Below, piece by piece: positions 47,497 through 55,656 of a DNA stretch of 64,000 bases. A program made the translations under genes and the position numbers. The notes below the pieces were generated by a model, which had not been told where the DNA came from, searched no databases, and was given only the letters and a program-made list of their open reading frames with translations. Within the stretch, counting starts at the first letter, position 1. Every line of letters begins with the position of its first letter. Source of the stretch: Streptomyces sp. CB01201 (GTDB lineage: Bacteria > Actinomycetota > Actinomycetes > Streptomycetales > Streptomycetaceae); NCBI RefSeq assembly GCF_002803085.1, contig NZ_NNBJ01000030.1, forward strand, positions 1 through 64,000, given 5' to 3'.

Positions 47497-48138
47497 GTGA
47501 GCGACCCCGAGGCCGACACCCTCGAACTGCCGCCCGTCCCCAACTTCGGGAACGGGCGGCCGAGGTGGGCCGCCCAGCGCATCCACCCCCGGCGCCTCGC
47601 AACCGGCAACCGCGCGCTCACCCGACGGCTCCGCGCCTGGGTCGCCGCCGAAGGCCAGGACCGCCGAGAACTGAAAGTCGCCGGACGCGCCGGAGCCCTC
47701 GGCCTCGTCGGACTGTTCGCCTGGCGCACCGGACACCAGCAACCGGCCCTCCTCGCTGCCGCAGCCGGGTCCTACGCCATCGCCGCCTGGCGAGCCGGAC
47801 GCCCCGTACCGCCCACCGCCGAAGAGCTCCGCCGCCGCTTCCTCGAAGCGCTCCTGCCGCTCATTGGGGATCGGCCCGGGATTCACCTCGGGGAGCTGTA
47901 CGCGACCCTCCAGTCCCGGCCGGCCGCCGCGCACCTCGACGACGCACGGCTGCGCGCGCTCCTCGTCCACTGCCAGGTCCCCATCCATAAGAGCCTGCGC
48001 ATTGGCGAGCTCACCGGTCGCAGCGGCATCAAAGCCGCCGACCTTCAGGCCCTCCTCTCCCCCGAAACGCCTCCAACCCCTTCCGGCGATGTAGACGCAG
48101 GTCACGACGTCGCAGAAGGGGCTGTAGACCGCCCGTAG
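47497..48138 (+). CDS. Membrane protein with winged-helix-like C-terminus
   Basis: A 213-residue protein. Basic N-terminus, one hydrophobic hairpin at about residues 65-100 (AGALGLVGLFAW; ALLAAAAGSYAIAAW), and a cytosolic domain (EELRRRFLEALLPLIGDRPGIHLGELYATLQ, then LRALLVHCQVPIHKSLRIGELTGRSGIKAADL) that looks like a winged helix. Its layout copies the 45696 gene product: membrane part first, HTH-like part last. GTG 47497 begins 2 bases after the previous stop. Confidence 0.62.
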   Translation: MSDPEADTLELPPVPNFGNGRPRWAAQRIHPRRLATGNRALTRRLRAWVAAEGQDRRELKVAGRAGALGLVGLFAWRTGHQQPALLAAAAGSYAIAAWRAGRPVPPTAEELRRRFLEALLPLIGDRPGIHLGELYATLQSRPAAAHLDDARLRALLVHCQVPIHKSLRIGELTGRSGIKAADLQALLSPETPPTPSGDVDAGHDVAEGAVDRP

Positions 48139-48166
48139 ACCGGGCTGTAGACCACCGGAGAACCCG

Positions 48167-48259
48167 ATGCGACACCACATCTGCGCCCTGATCCAGACCG
48201 CAACCGATCTTGTCTACTGCTCCAAATGCGGCTGGTGGTACCCAGCACACACCCACTGA
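48167..48259 (+). CDS. 30-residue Cys/His peptide
   Basis: ATG 48167 with GGAG 6 bases upstream opens a 30-codon ORF with C-A-L-I, Y-C-S-K-C-G-W-W-Y and a final H-T-H. The C-x2-C and His residues could hold one zinc. Short Cys-pair peptides of this type are common in actinophage early regions. It follows a GTAGACC repeat run (about 48122-48152). Confidence 0.55.
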   Translation: MRHHICALIQTATDLVYCSKCGWWYPAHTH

Positions 48260-48276
48260 GAAAGCGATCTACGGCA

Positions 48277-48298
48277 GGCGACAACAGCCGTTGTCGCC
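48277..48298. promoter_or_regulatory. Perfect palindrome upstream of small HTH gene
   Basis: GGCGACAAC and GTTGTCGCC arms are separated by AGCC, 14 bases before the ATG at 48313. It is a strong candidate operator for the HTH protein encoded next. Confidence 0.7.
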
Positions 48299-48312
48299 CG
48301 CACACTGGTTCC

Positions 48313-48492
48313 ATGACCGCGCCTCTCCTCGTCGACCCCTACGCCGCGTTTGCGGCAACCGGGATCAAGCCCGGCACCATCCGCCAGTGGCTCCGCCGCG
48401 GCCACCTCACCCACCACGGCTACGACCGCGAAGGCCGAGCCCTCGTCGACCTCGACGAACTCCGCAACCGGCAATACCGCCAGGCCGCTTGA
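48313..48492 (+). CDS. MerR/excisionase-type HTH protein
   Basis: A 59-residue protein that is little more than one winged HTH (PYAAFAATGIKPGTIRQWLRRGHLTHHGYDREGRALVDLDELRNRQY). ATG 48313 has no clear ribosome site, and the palindrome just upstream suggests promoter and operator together. Size and fold fit an autoregulator or late switch rather than an excisionase, since int is far away. A very strong terminator follows. Confidence 0.75.
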   Translation: MTAPLLVDPYAAFAATGIKPGTIRQWLRRGHLTHHGYDREGRALVDLDELRNRQYRQAA

Positions 48493-48560
48493 CCACCATG
48501 AACAACGGGTGTAACAGTGGGGGCACGTTCAGCGTGTCCACACACCGCTGACCAGGACAC

Positions 48561-48599
48561 ACGAAGACCCCAGCCAATCCCCCCGGCTGGGGTCTTCGT
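48561..48599 (+). terminator. Strong hairpin terminator before late genes
   Basis: Perfect 15-bp arms ACGAAGACCCCAGCC / GGCTGGGGTCTTCGT with a 9-base C-rich loop. It separates the early/middle region from the HNH-terminase block. Confidence 0.9.
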
Positions 48600-48630
48600 C
48601 GTGTCCGGCCACAGACCGACGGGAGAGCCC

Positions 48631-49011
48631 ATGACCGAGCAGCCGCCCATCCAGGCCAACGGGCTCGCCTGCATCCGCTGCGGCGCGCCTCCCGTCGTCC
48701 ACTGGACCCGCAGACTCACCGACGACGAGTTCGACGCGTTCGTGGCCCTGGAGCAGGCCCGGCGCGACCTGGCAACGGCGCTCGCCGATCCACAGAAGCC
48801 TCCGCCCGACTTCGGGCCGCTTCCCGTCGAGTCCGACAACGCGCGCACCATCTACGCCTGCATCGACCACTCGATCAGCCTCGATGCCGCAGCCCTGGTA
48901 CACGAAAAGAGCTGCGCCGCGCCACCCTGCAATTGCACGCCCGAGCCGGCGCCGCAGCCAGAACCCGCCCCGGATCCGGTCGAGTTGCCGCCCGGCTGGT
49001 CCGATGCCTAG
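48631..49011 (+). CDS. Cys-rich hypothetical phage protein
   Basis: A 126-residue protein with C-x2-C (LACIRCGAPPVVHW), a C-x2-H pair (YACIDHSI) and a final C-rich loop (KSCAAPPCNC) before a Pro-rich tail. ATG 48631 has GGGAG 6 bases upstream. The pattern is common in proteins next to HNH genes in actinophages. It overlaps the HNH start by 8 bp. Confidence 0.6.
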   Translation: MTEQPPIQANGLACIRCGAPPVVHWTRRLTDDEFDAFVALEQARRDLATALADPQKPPPDFGPLPVESDNARTIYACIDHSISLDAAALVHEKSCAAPPCNCTPEPAPQPEPAPDPVELPPGWSDA

Positions 49012-49330
49012 GCCGAGGCCCTGCCTGGAATGTCGGCGCCTCACCCGCAACCCGTCACGCTGCGATTCCTGTGCGGCAGCCTTCGAGGCCAGGCGCGGAT
49101 CGTCCACGCAGCGCGGGCTCGGCTCGGACTGGCGCAAGGTGCGTGGCCAAGCCGTGGCTGCCCATCGCCAGGTGTACGGCGACTGGTGCCCCGGCTACCA
49201 GGTGCCAGCCCACACCAGTACGGACCTCACTGGCGACCACATCACGCCCCGCAGCAAGGGCGGCACCAACACCCCGGACAACGTCGCCGTGCTCTGCCGG
49301 GCCTGCAACTCCCGCAAGCACAACAGCTGA
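49004..49330 (+). CDS. HNH endonuclease
   Basis: A 108-residue HNH protein. Zinc Cys pairs (CLECRR, CDSC) precede the catalytic motif DHITPRSKGGTNTPDNVAVLCRACNSRKH, with His-Asn-His and the second C-x2-C zinc pair. HNH proteins beside the terminase are needed for cos-end cleavage in many HK97-type siphophages. The position immediately upstream of the terminase genes fits that role. Confidence 0.9.
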   Translation: MPRPRPCLECRRLTRNPSRCDSCAAAFEARRGSSTQRGLGSDWRKVRGQAVAAHRQVYGDWCPGYQVPAHTSTDLTGDHITPRSKGGTNTPDNVAVLCRACNSRKHNS

Positions 49331-49428
49331 CCCCCCGGTCCAAGTTCTCAGGGATATCCACACAGTGGACCCCCCTCTCAGATTCCAGGGGTGGCCAGCC
49401 ATACCCCCTGCCAGATCCTGGAGGCCCT

Positions 49429-49650
49429 ATGCCTAGCGCCTGGGCGACCCCCCGTCACTGTTCCCTATGCACAGATCGGACAGGGCGCGGCGTACTGGAG
49501 TGGGCGCGCACCACGTGGTGGCGACGCCTCACCCGCAGATCCCCTGCCGTAGTCCTGCACGTACACGTGCAGGATGAGGCAGCACTGGAGCGTGAGTTGC
49601 ACCAGGCGCTGAGCCAGACCGCGCGGCACTACAAGCCGTACCCACGCTGA
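49429..49650 (+). CDS. Hypothetical small phage protein
   Basis: A 73-residue basic protein with a C-x2-C pair (CSLCTDRTGRGVLEW) and a helical end (DEAALERELHQALSQTARHY). ATG 49429 has GGAGG 4 bases upstream. No function recognised. The frame is open upstream through the HNH gene but that part is shadow. Confidence 0.5.
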   Translation: MPSAWATPRHCSLCTDRTGRGVLEWARTTWWRRLTRRSPAVVLHVHVQDEAALERELHQALSQTARHYKPYPR

Positions 49651-49923
49651 CCACCAGCGGCACCACCGCCCCAGCCCACGCCCCAGCCTGTAGCCAGCGC
49701 ACACCACCACACCGCAGCACACAGCAGACGAGGCAAGAAGACCAAGGCAAGGTGCCTCACGAAAAGCAACGACCATCACACACAGTGAAGTTGCTTGCTC
49801 TGCGCGCACGCACCCGGGGGTACGGAAATCTTGAAAAGAAAGATCGTTAAGGGACCCCTGCCCCAGCCCCCAGACATGGCCGCAGATTTTTGACCCGGGG
49901 GGTCTCGCCAGGAGGTGGTGATC
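49651..49923. other. Non-coding gap before terminase, possible cos region
   Basis: No gene is seen. The stretch between the HNH/small gene and the small terminase is C-rich on the left and purine-rich on the right (CTTGAAAAGAAAGATCGTTA near 49831). In HK97-like phages with an HNH gene the cos site commonly lies here. No symmetrical nick site can be assigned by eye. Confidence 0.4.
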
Positions 49924-50397
49924 GTGACCGCTGGTCGGCCGCCAACGCCTACGGAACGTAAGCGAAAGCTCGGAAATCCCGGCAAGCGCACACTCCCGGA
50001 AGCCTCCAATGTCGTCGCGCTGCCTCCGGTTACTGACGACACGCCGGAGCACCTCGGCCCGGCCGGCGGCGCGGTGTGGCGGCTCGTCGTCGACGAGTGC
50101 AAGTGGCTGGCGGAGACCGACCGGCCTGCGCTGGTGCTGGTCTGCGAGAAGTTCGACCGCCGACAGAACTTTCTGGCCCGGCTGGAGTCGACGGAGCCGG
50201 TCCTGTTCACGGACAAGGGCTATGCGTACCCGAATCCGCTGGTCGGGATGCTGTCCACGCTGGAAACGGAGATCGCGAAGCTGCTGGCAGCACTCGGGAT
50301 GACGCCGACGGACCGTTCCCGGCTCGGGGTGGCCGAGGTGAAGGCGAAGACGGCGTTCGAGGAGATGCTCTCGCGCAAGGCGCAGAGGAGCAGCTAG
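49924..50397 (+). CDS. Terminase small subunit (P27 family)
   Basis: A 157-residue protein that begins with the family's typical GRPPTPTERKRKLGNPGKR and continues with the helical PEHLGPAGGAVWRLVVDECKWLAETDRPALVLVCEKFDRRQNF. The C-terminal part (NPLVGMLSTLETEIAKLLAALGMTPTDRSRLGVAEVK) is the conserved P27 motif. It recognises the packaging site and recruits the large subunit. GTG 49924 has AGGAGG 8 bases upstream. Confidence 0.93.
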   Translation: MTAGRPPTPTERKRKLGNPGKRTLPEASNVVALPPVTDDTPEHLGPAGGAVWRLVVDECKWLAETDRPALVLVCEKFDRRQNFLARLESTEPVLFTDKGYAYPNPLVGMLSTLETEIAKLLAALGMTPTDRSRLGVAEVKAKTAFEEMLSRKAQRSS

Positions 50398-50413
50398 CGG
50401 AGCGGGGGCCGGC

Positions 50414-51922
50414 ATGGATCCCCTGTGGCTGACCCCCGTTGACCGCGAAGACGTCGAGCGGGGCGACGGCCCGGACTTCGTCACCTTCGCCGAGCGTCTG
50501 CTGCGAGTCACGAAGGATTCGATCGGCGGGCCGTCCGGGTCGCTGCTCAAACTGCGTCCCTGGCAGGTCGACCTGGTGGGCGGTCTGCTTGCCCGGCGTG
50601 CGGACGGGCGGCTCAAGCACCGCCAGGCGCTCATCGGCATGCCCCGCAAGCAGGGCAAGTCCGCGTTGGGCGCGGGTATCGCGCTGTACGGGCTGGCCTT
50701 CGGTCCTGCGGGCGGCGAGGTGTACTCGATCGCTGCGGACAAGGAGCAGGCGCGGATCGTCTTCGGTACGGCGAAGAAGATGATCGATCTGGAGCCGGAG
50801 TTCGCGAACTACTTCAAGACCTACCGGGACGCGATCGAGATGCCGTCGACGGGGTCGGTGTACCGGGTCCTGTCGAGCGAGGCGTTCACGAAGGAGGGCC
50901 TCAACCCGCATCTGACGGTGGCCGACGAGGTCCATGCCCAGCCGAACCGCGAACTGTGGGACACGCTCTCCCTGGCATCGGGGGCTCGTGTCGAGCCGCT
51001 GATGGTCGGCATCACCACGGCCGGCGTCAAGTCGGACACGACGGGCAGGGACAGTCTCTGCTACTCGATGTACCAGTACGGATGTCAGGTCACCCGGGGC
51101 GAGTTCGAGGACCCGGCGTTCTACTTCGCCTGGTGGGGCGCTCCGGAAGGCGCCGATCACCGCGACGAGCGGACCTGGCACCTGGCCAACCCGGGGCTGG
51201 GCGACATTGTGTCGGTGGAGGACTTCCAGTCCTCGATCCGCCGCACACCAGAGGCCGAGTTCCGCACCAAGCGCCTGAACCAATGGGTGAACACGGCCGC
51301 CGCGTGGCTTCCGGCCGGCGCCTGGGACGCCTGCGCGGGCACCGGCGGCGTGCCGGATGGCGCAGAGGTTGCGCTCGGCTTCGACGGCTCGTTCAACAAC
51401 GACAGTACGGCCCTGGTGGTCGTGTCCTGTCCGTCGGGCGATGAACTGCCCCACGTGGACGTGGTGGAGGCCTGGGAGCGCCCGTCGACGGCGGGAAACG
51501 ACTGGACGGTGCCCATCGTGGACGTCGAGGCGGCGATCCGGGCGGCCTGCCGGCGCTGGAACGTTCGGGAGATCGTCTGCGACCCGTACCGGTGGGGCCG
51601 CACCTACCAGGTGCTCGAAGACGAGGGCCTGCCGGTCGTGGAGTTCCCGCAATCACCGGCCCGGATGATTCCGGCGACGACGCGGTTCTTCGAGGCGGTC
51701 ATGAACCGGACACTCACGCATTCCGGGGATCCGAGGCTCGCCCGGCACCTTGCGAACTGCGTCGTCAAGACCGATGCCCGCGGCTCACGACTGTCGAAAG
51801 ACGCCAAGGCCTCGCCCCGAAAGATCGACCTCGCGGTCAGCGCGGTCATGGCGCTCGAACGCGCCTGCACCGAGCCCGACCCAGAGCCTGAGCCCCAGTT
51901 CTTCAGCTGGGCCGACCTGTAG
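50414..51922 (+). CDS. Terminase large subunit
   Basis: A 502-residue packaging motor. The ATPase part has Walker A-like GMPRKQGKSALGAGIALYGL and Walker B LTVADEVHA, with a coupling motif near GITTAGVKSDTTG. The nuclease part has the acidic residues in ALGFDGSFNNDSTALV, IVCDPYRWG and KIDLAVSAVMALERA. Length fits Terminase_1 proteins of HK97-like siphophages. ATG 50414 follows GGAGCGGGGGCCGGC. Confidence 0.95.
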   Translation: MDPLWLTPVDREDVERGDGPDFVTFAERLLRVTKDSIGGPSGSLLKLRPWQVDLVGGLLARRADGRLKHRQALIGMPRKQGKSALGAGIALYGLAFGPAGGEVYSIAADKEQARIVFGTAKKMIDLEPEFANYFKTYRDAIEMPSTGSVYRVLSSEAFTKEGLNPHLTVADEVHAQPNRELWDTLSLASGARVEPLMVGITTAGVKSDTTGRDSLCYSMYQYGCQVTRGEFEDPAFYFAWWGAPEGADHRDERTWHLANPGLGDIVSVEDFQSSIRRTPEAEFRTKRLNQWVNTAAAWLPAGAWDACAGTGGVPDGAEVALGFDGSFNNDSTALVVVSCPSGDELPHVDVVEAWERPSTAGNDWTVPIVDVEAAIRAACRRWNVREIVCDPYRWGRTYQVLEDEGLPVVEFPQSPARMIPATTRFFEAVMNRTLTHSGDPRLARHLANCVVKTDARGSRLSKDAKASPRKIDLAVSAVMALERACTEPDPEPEPQFFSWADL

Positions 51923-51930
51923 GGGGCGCC

Positions 51931-52125
51931 GTGCGACTGCCCAAGTGGACGCGCCCGCGCATCCCCCGCCGGCCGCTGTCCGATCTCGTCGACCTTGCGG
52001 GCCTCGGCTGCCTCGACACGGCGGCGTGGTGGCTGCACCCGGTCGCCGGCATGGCCGTTCTCGGCCTGTCTCTGCTGCTCGTCGGATGGGTGGTGGACCG
52101 TGAGCCTCCTGCGCAGAGCAGCTGA
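51931..52125 (+). CDS. Small membrane protein in morphogenesis block
   Basis: A 64-residue protein with a basic N-terminus (LPKWTRPRIPRRP) and a hydrophobic helix (VAGMAVLGLSLLLVGWVV). GTG 51931 follows GGGGGC. It overlaps the portal gene by 26 bp. Small ORFs between terminase and portal are common in actinophages; no role is known. Confidence 0.6.
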   Translation: MRLPKWTRPRIPRRPLSDLVDLAGLGCLDTAAWWLHPVAGMAVLGLSLLLVGWVVDREPPAQSS

Positions 52126-53317
52126 ACAGCGCGTCTTCCGCCCGTTCGGGGACTCCTCGATCCCTACGAATGGCAGCTTGATGGCCCCGACGGCCTCGGG
52201 GATGGCGGTCAACGAGCAGACGGCGATGCAGCTGACCGCGGTATGGGCGTGCGTGCGGATCATCTCCACCACGCTGGCGAGTCTGCCGCTGTCTGCGATG
52301 ACCGACAGGGGTGGCATCCAGGTCCCCGCGTCCCCCCAGCCAGTCATCGTGGCCGACCCTTTCGGCGGGGAGGGTGGCGGCGCACGCTTCCCGTCCCGGC
52401 GCGTCGGGATCAAGCAGATCGCCACGTCTCTGCTCCTGCGAGGCGACGGGTACGGCATGGTCACGGCCCGGGACTACCTCGCGCGCCCCACACGGGCCCA
52501 GGTGATCCACCCGGACCGCGTCAATGTCGAACTCGACGACGAGGGCGGCCGGACTTATGAGGTGGACCGGAAGCCCGTCCCGACCGAAGACATGATCCAT
52601 CTGACCGCGATGTGCATGCCCGGTTCGCCCACAGGCATGTCGCCGATCGCCTACGCCCGCCAGTCCATCGGACTTGGGCTGGCCGCCGAGAAGTTCGGCG
52701 CCGGATTCTTCGGGCAAGGCGCCCACATGTCCGGCGTGATCACCGTGCCCGGGGATCTCGACAAGGGCAAGGCCCGGCAGATGAAGGAAGCGTTCGAGGC
52801 CTCGCATTCCGGGCTGAGCAACGCGCACGCGATCGGTGTCCTGTCCGGCGGCGCCGACTGGAAGTCGATCTCGGTCACACCCGAGGATGCGCAGTTCCTG
52901 GGGACGCGGGCCGCGCAGAACCTGGACATCGCGATGCTGTACGGGGTGCCGCCGCACATGCTCGGCCAGGTCGACCGCACCACGTCGTGGGGCACCGGCA
53001 TTGAGCAGCAGTCGATCGGGTTCCTGACGTACACGCTCGCGGACTGGGTCGGCATCTTCGAGGACGCCTGGTCGGCGATGCTGCCGCGCACCCAGCGCGC
53101 CCGGTTCGACACGACGGAGTTGCAGCGCACGGACACGACCGGCCGCTACGCCGGATACGTCCAGGCCCGCACGGCCGGCCTGCTCACGCAGAACGAGATC
53201 CGCGCGAAGGAGAACATGCCGCCGGTGCCCGGTGGCGACGACCCGAACGCCCCACTGAACTCCGCGCACTCCGGGGACACCGGTGGTGCCGCACCTGCCC
53301 CGGAAGAGGAGCCGTGA
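52100..53317 (+). CDS. Portal protein (HK97 family)
   Basis: A 405-residue portal. Typical segments are NEQTAMQLTAVWACVRIISTTLASLPL, the wing with GGRTYEVDRKPVPTEDMIHL, and the stem region KARQMKEAFEASHSGLSNAHAIGVLSGGADW. The crown follows (DAQFLGTRAAQNLDIAMLYGVPPHMLGQVDRTTSWGTGIEQQ). It forms the dodecameric ring for DNA entry. GTG 52100 is chosen because the conserved VSLLRRA begins there; it overlaps the upstream gene. Confidence 0.95.
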   Translation: MSLLRRAAEQRVFRPFGDSSIPTNGSLMAPTASGMAVNEQTAMQLTAVWACVRIISTTLASLPLSAMTDRGGIQVPASPQPVIVADPFGGEGGGARFPSRRVGIKQIATSLLLRGDGYGMVTARDYLARPTRAQVIHPDRVNVELDDEGGRTYEVDRKPVPTEDMIHLTAMCMPGSPTGMSPIAYARQSIGLGLAAEKFGAGFFGQGAHMSGVITVPGDLDKGKARQMKEAFEASHSGLSNAHAIGVLSGGADWKSISVTPEDAQFLGTRAAQNLDIAMLYGVPPHMLGQVDRTTSWGTGIEQQSIGFLTYTLADWVGIFEDAWSAMLPRTQRARFDTTELQRTDTTGRYAGYVQARTAGLLTQNEIRAKENMPPVPGGDDPNAPLNSAHSGDTGGAAPAPEEEP

Positions 53318-54012
53318 TGGACCTGTCCGCCCGGGCCGAGCGGCCCACCCACATCGAGCACCGCAACGTGCCGTTCAAGGGCGTCGCCCTGCGTGCCAAG
53401 CCGGACGGCACCGGCGGCGACACGCTGACGTTCACCGGGTACGCCTGCGTCACGGAGCAGGGGTACGAGATGGAGGACTGGCTCGGCGCCTACACCGAGG
53501 TCGTCCGCCAGGGTGCGTTCACCAAGACCCTGTCCGAGGGCGCCGACGTGCCGTTCCTCGTCAACCACGGTGGCCTCACGCTCGCCCGCACCAAGTCGGG
53601 GACGCTGCGCCTGGCCGAGGACGGCACCGGCCTCCACACCGAGGCCGACCTCGACCCCGCCTCCCCGCACGTCCAGGCGCTGCGCTCTGCGATGGACCGC
53701 GGCGACGTCGACGAGATGTCGTTCGGCTTCTGGGTGACCCGCCAGCAGTGGAGCCCTGACTTCGACCAGCGCGACATCCTCGAAGTCCGCCTGCACAAGG
53801 GTGACGTCAGCGTCGTGAACTTCGGCGCGAACCCCAACACGGCCGGCGCCCAGCTCAACGCCCGTGACGTCAGCGGGCAGTTGGATCGGCTGACCGCCGA
53901 CGAGCGGCGCGACGTGTTCGAGCGCCTGGCCAACGAGTTCCAGGCCCCTGCCGCGGCCACCGGCCGCCGCCTCGGCCTGTACGACGCCCGCGCCCGCGCG
54001 CTGGCTCTCTGA
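53317..54012 (+). CDS. Prohead maturation protease (HK97 family)
   Basis: A 231-residue serine protease. The catalytic His lies in VPFLVNHGGLTLARTKSG and the catalytic Ser in DEMSFGFWVTRQQW, as in HK97 gp4. The C-terminal helical end (LDRLTADERRDVFERLANEF) may serve as a scaffold. It removes the delta domain of the capsid protein. ATG 53317 overlaps the portal stop (TGATG), with GAGGAG upstream. Confidence 0.93.
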   Translation: MDLSARAERPTHIEHRNVPFKGVALRAKPDGTGGDTLTFTGYACVTEQGYEMEDWLGAYTEVVRQGAFTKTLSEGADVPFLVNHGGLTLARTKSGTLRLAEDGTGLHTEADLDPASPHVQALRSAMDRGDVDEMSFGFWVTRQQWSPDFDQRDILEVRLHKGDVSVVNFGANPNTAGAQLNARDVSGQLDRLTADERRDVFERLANEFQAPAAATGRRLGLYDARARALAL

Positions 54013-54148
54013 TCTGCACCACCCGCCCACGCCGCGCCGGAGCCGCGCCGCCGCTCACGCCGGACCCCAGCAGGGGCACCACCTGAGCCGCACCCAGGCC
54101 ACCACCCGACACGGGCACGCCACCACCCACTCCCAGAAGGGAACCGCC

Positions 54149-55588
54149 ATGTCCAAGGCCCTCATTGACGGCCTCATCAAGCGGCGTGCCGAGCGCAAGA
54201 CCGAACTCGACGCACTGCTTGAGACCCCGACCGCCGAGAACCGCGACCTGAATGACGAGGAGCGCGGCAAGTTCGACGCGATCGAGAAGGAGATCCGCGA
54301 GATCGACGACCGCGTCAAGGAACTCGACGAGCAGCTGACCCGGGATGCTGCGGCGGCCGAGGTCGCCAAGCGGTACAAGGCGCCGGCGCCCGGCGAGGGT
54401 GTCCGATCCGAGCCGCGCACCTACCAGCGCGGCCTGCGTCACTCGTACTTCCTCGACCTGGCCCGCGTCGAGATGAAGCGCGGCGACGGCGACGGCGGCG
54501 TCGAAGCCGCCCACGACCGCATTCGCCGGCACGCGGCCGAGCTGGAGGTCGACATGCCGCGCCGTGAGGCGCAGCGCGCCAATCGCGCGGACCAGGAACT
54601 GCGGGGCATCGACAAGGGCTCGTCGTTCGAGAAGCGCACCAACCCCAACCGCACGGACGGCCAGGGCGGCTACTTCGTGCCGCCGCTGTGGCTGGTCGAC
54701 GACTACATCGACCTGCCTCGTTTCGGCCGGACCTTCGCAAACAGCGTCCGCAACATGACGCTCCCATCCGGCACCGACAGCATCAACATCCCGAAGGTCG
54801 CCACCGGCGCCGCGGTCGGCGTGCAGACTGCGGACGCGGCTGCCGTGATCAGCCAGGACATGACCGATACGTTCGTGTCCGCGCCGGTGCGCACCCTCGC
54901 CGGCTCGCAGGACATCGCCATCCAGCTCCTGGACCAGTCTCCCGTAGGGTTCGACGAGATCGTCTTCGCCGACCTGATCGCCGACTACAACCGTCTGCTC
55001 GACTACCAGTGCATCAACGGCTCTGGAACGTCTGGCCAGCTCAAGGGCGTTCTCAACGTGTCCGGGATCAATGCGATCACGTACACCGACGCGTCCCCGA
55101 CGCTCCCCGAGCTGTACGCCCCGGCCATGCAGGCACTCTCTCAGATCGCCAGCAAGCGCAAGGCGATGCCCACCGCGGTGTTCCTGACCCCGGCGCGCTG
55201 GTTCTGGATGGCCTCCCAGCTCGACTCGCAGAACCGGCCGTTCATCCTCCCGGAGACGCAGGCGCCCTTCAATCCGCTGGCACTTCAGACGGGCGGCGAA
55301 GTCGAGGGCCCCGTCGGCAGGATGCTGAACTTCCCGCTGATGGCGGACGGCAACATCCCCAACAACCTCGGCGCCGGAACCAACGAGGAGCGCATCATCG
55401 CGGCCCGCACCTCGGACCTGTTCCTGTGGGAGGGGTCCATGCGGACCCGCGCCCTCACCGAAGTGCTGTCCGGGACGCTCCAGGTCCGGCTCCAGGTGTA
55501 CAACTACGCGGCGTTTATGCCCGACCGGCGTCCAGAGGCGATCTCGGTCATCTCCGGCACCGGCCTGGTCGCCCCGTCCGGATTCTGA
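54149..55588 (+). CDS. Major capsid protein (HK97 fold)
   Basis: A 479-residue HK97-type capsid protein. The N-terminal 110 residues are a coiled-coil delta domain (RRAERKTELDALLETPT, REIDDRVKELDEQL) removed during maturation. The E-loop and P-domain follow (TDGQGGYFVPPLWLVDDYIDLPRFGRTFAN, TDSINIPKVATGAAVGVQTAD, DLIADYNRLLDYQCINGSGTSGQLKGVLN). The C-terminus carries the A-domain strands (RTSDLFLWEGSMRTRALTEVLSGTLQVRLQVYNY). ATG 54149 has AGAAGGGAA upstream. A terminator hairpin follows. Confidence 0.95.
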   Translation: MSKALIDGLIKRRAERKTELDALLETPTAENRDLNDEERGKFDAIEKEIREIDDRVKELDEQLTRDAAAAEVAKRYKAPAPGEGVRSEPRTYQRGLRHSYFLDLARVEMKRGDGDGGVEAAHDRIRRHAAELEVDMPRREAQRANRADQELRGIDKGSSFEKRTNPNRTDGQGGYFVPPLWLVDDYIDLPRFGRTFANSVRNMTLPSGTDSINIPKVATGAAVGVQTADAAAVISQDMTDTFVSAPVRTLAGSQDIAIQLLDQSPVGFDEIVFADLIADYNRLLDYQCINGSGTSGQLKGVLNVSGINAITYTDASPTLPELYAPAMQALSQIASKRKAMPTAVFLTPARWFWMASQLDSQNRPFILPETQAPFNPLALQTGGEVEGPVGRMLNFPLMADGNIPNNLGAGTNEERIIAARTSDLFLWEGSMRTRALTEVLSGTLQVRLQVYNYAAFMPDRRPEAISVISGTGLVAPSGF

Positions 55589-55599
55589 CCTCTTGAGCC

Positions 55600-55633
55600 C
55601 CCGGGGCGCCACCCGAGGGTGTGGCGCCCCGGG
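55600..55633 (+). terminator. Hairpin after capsid gene
   Basis: Perfect 13-bp arms CCCGGGGCGCCAC / GTGGCGCCCCGGG with an 8-base loop lie 11 bases after the capsid stop. Placed mid-operon, it probably acts as a partial terminator to raise capsid over tail mRNA. Confidence 0.8.
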
Positions 55634-55656
55634 CCTTCCCTGACAGGAGTACCGCG

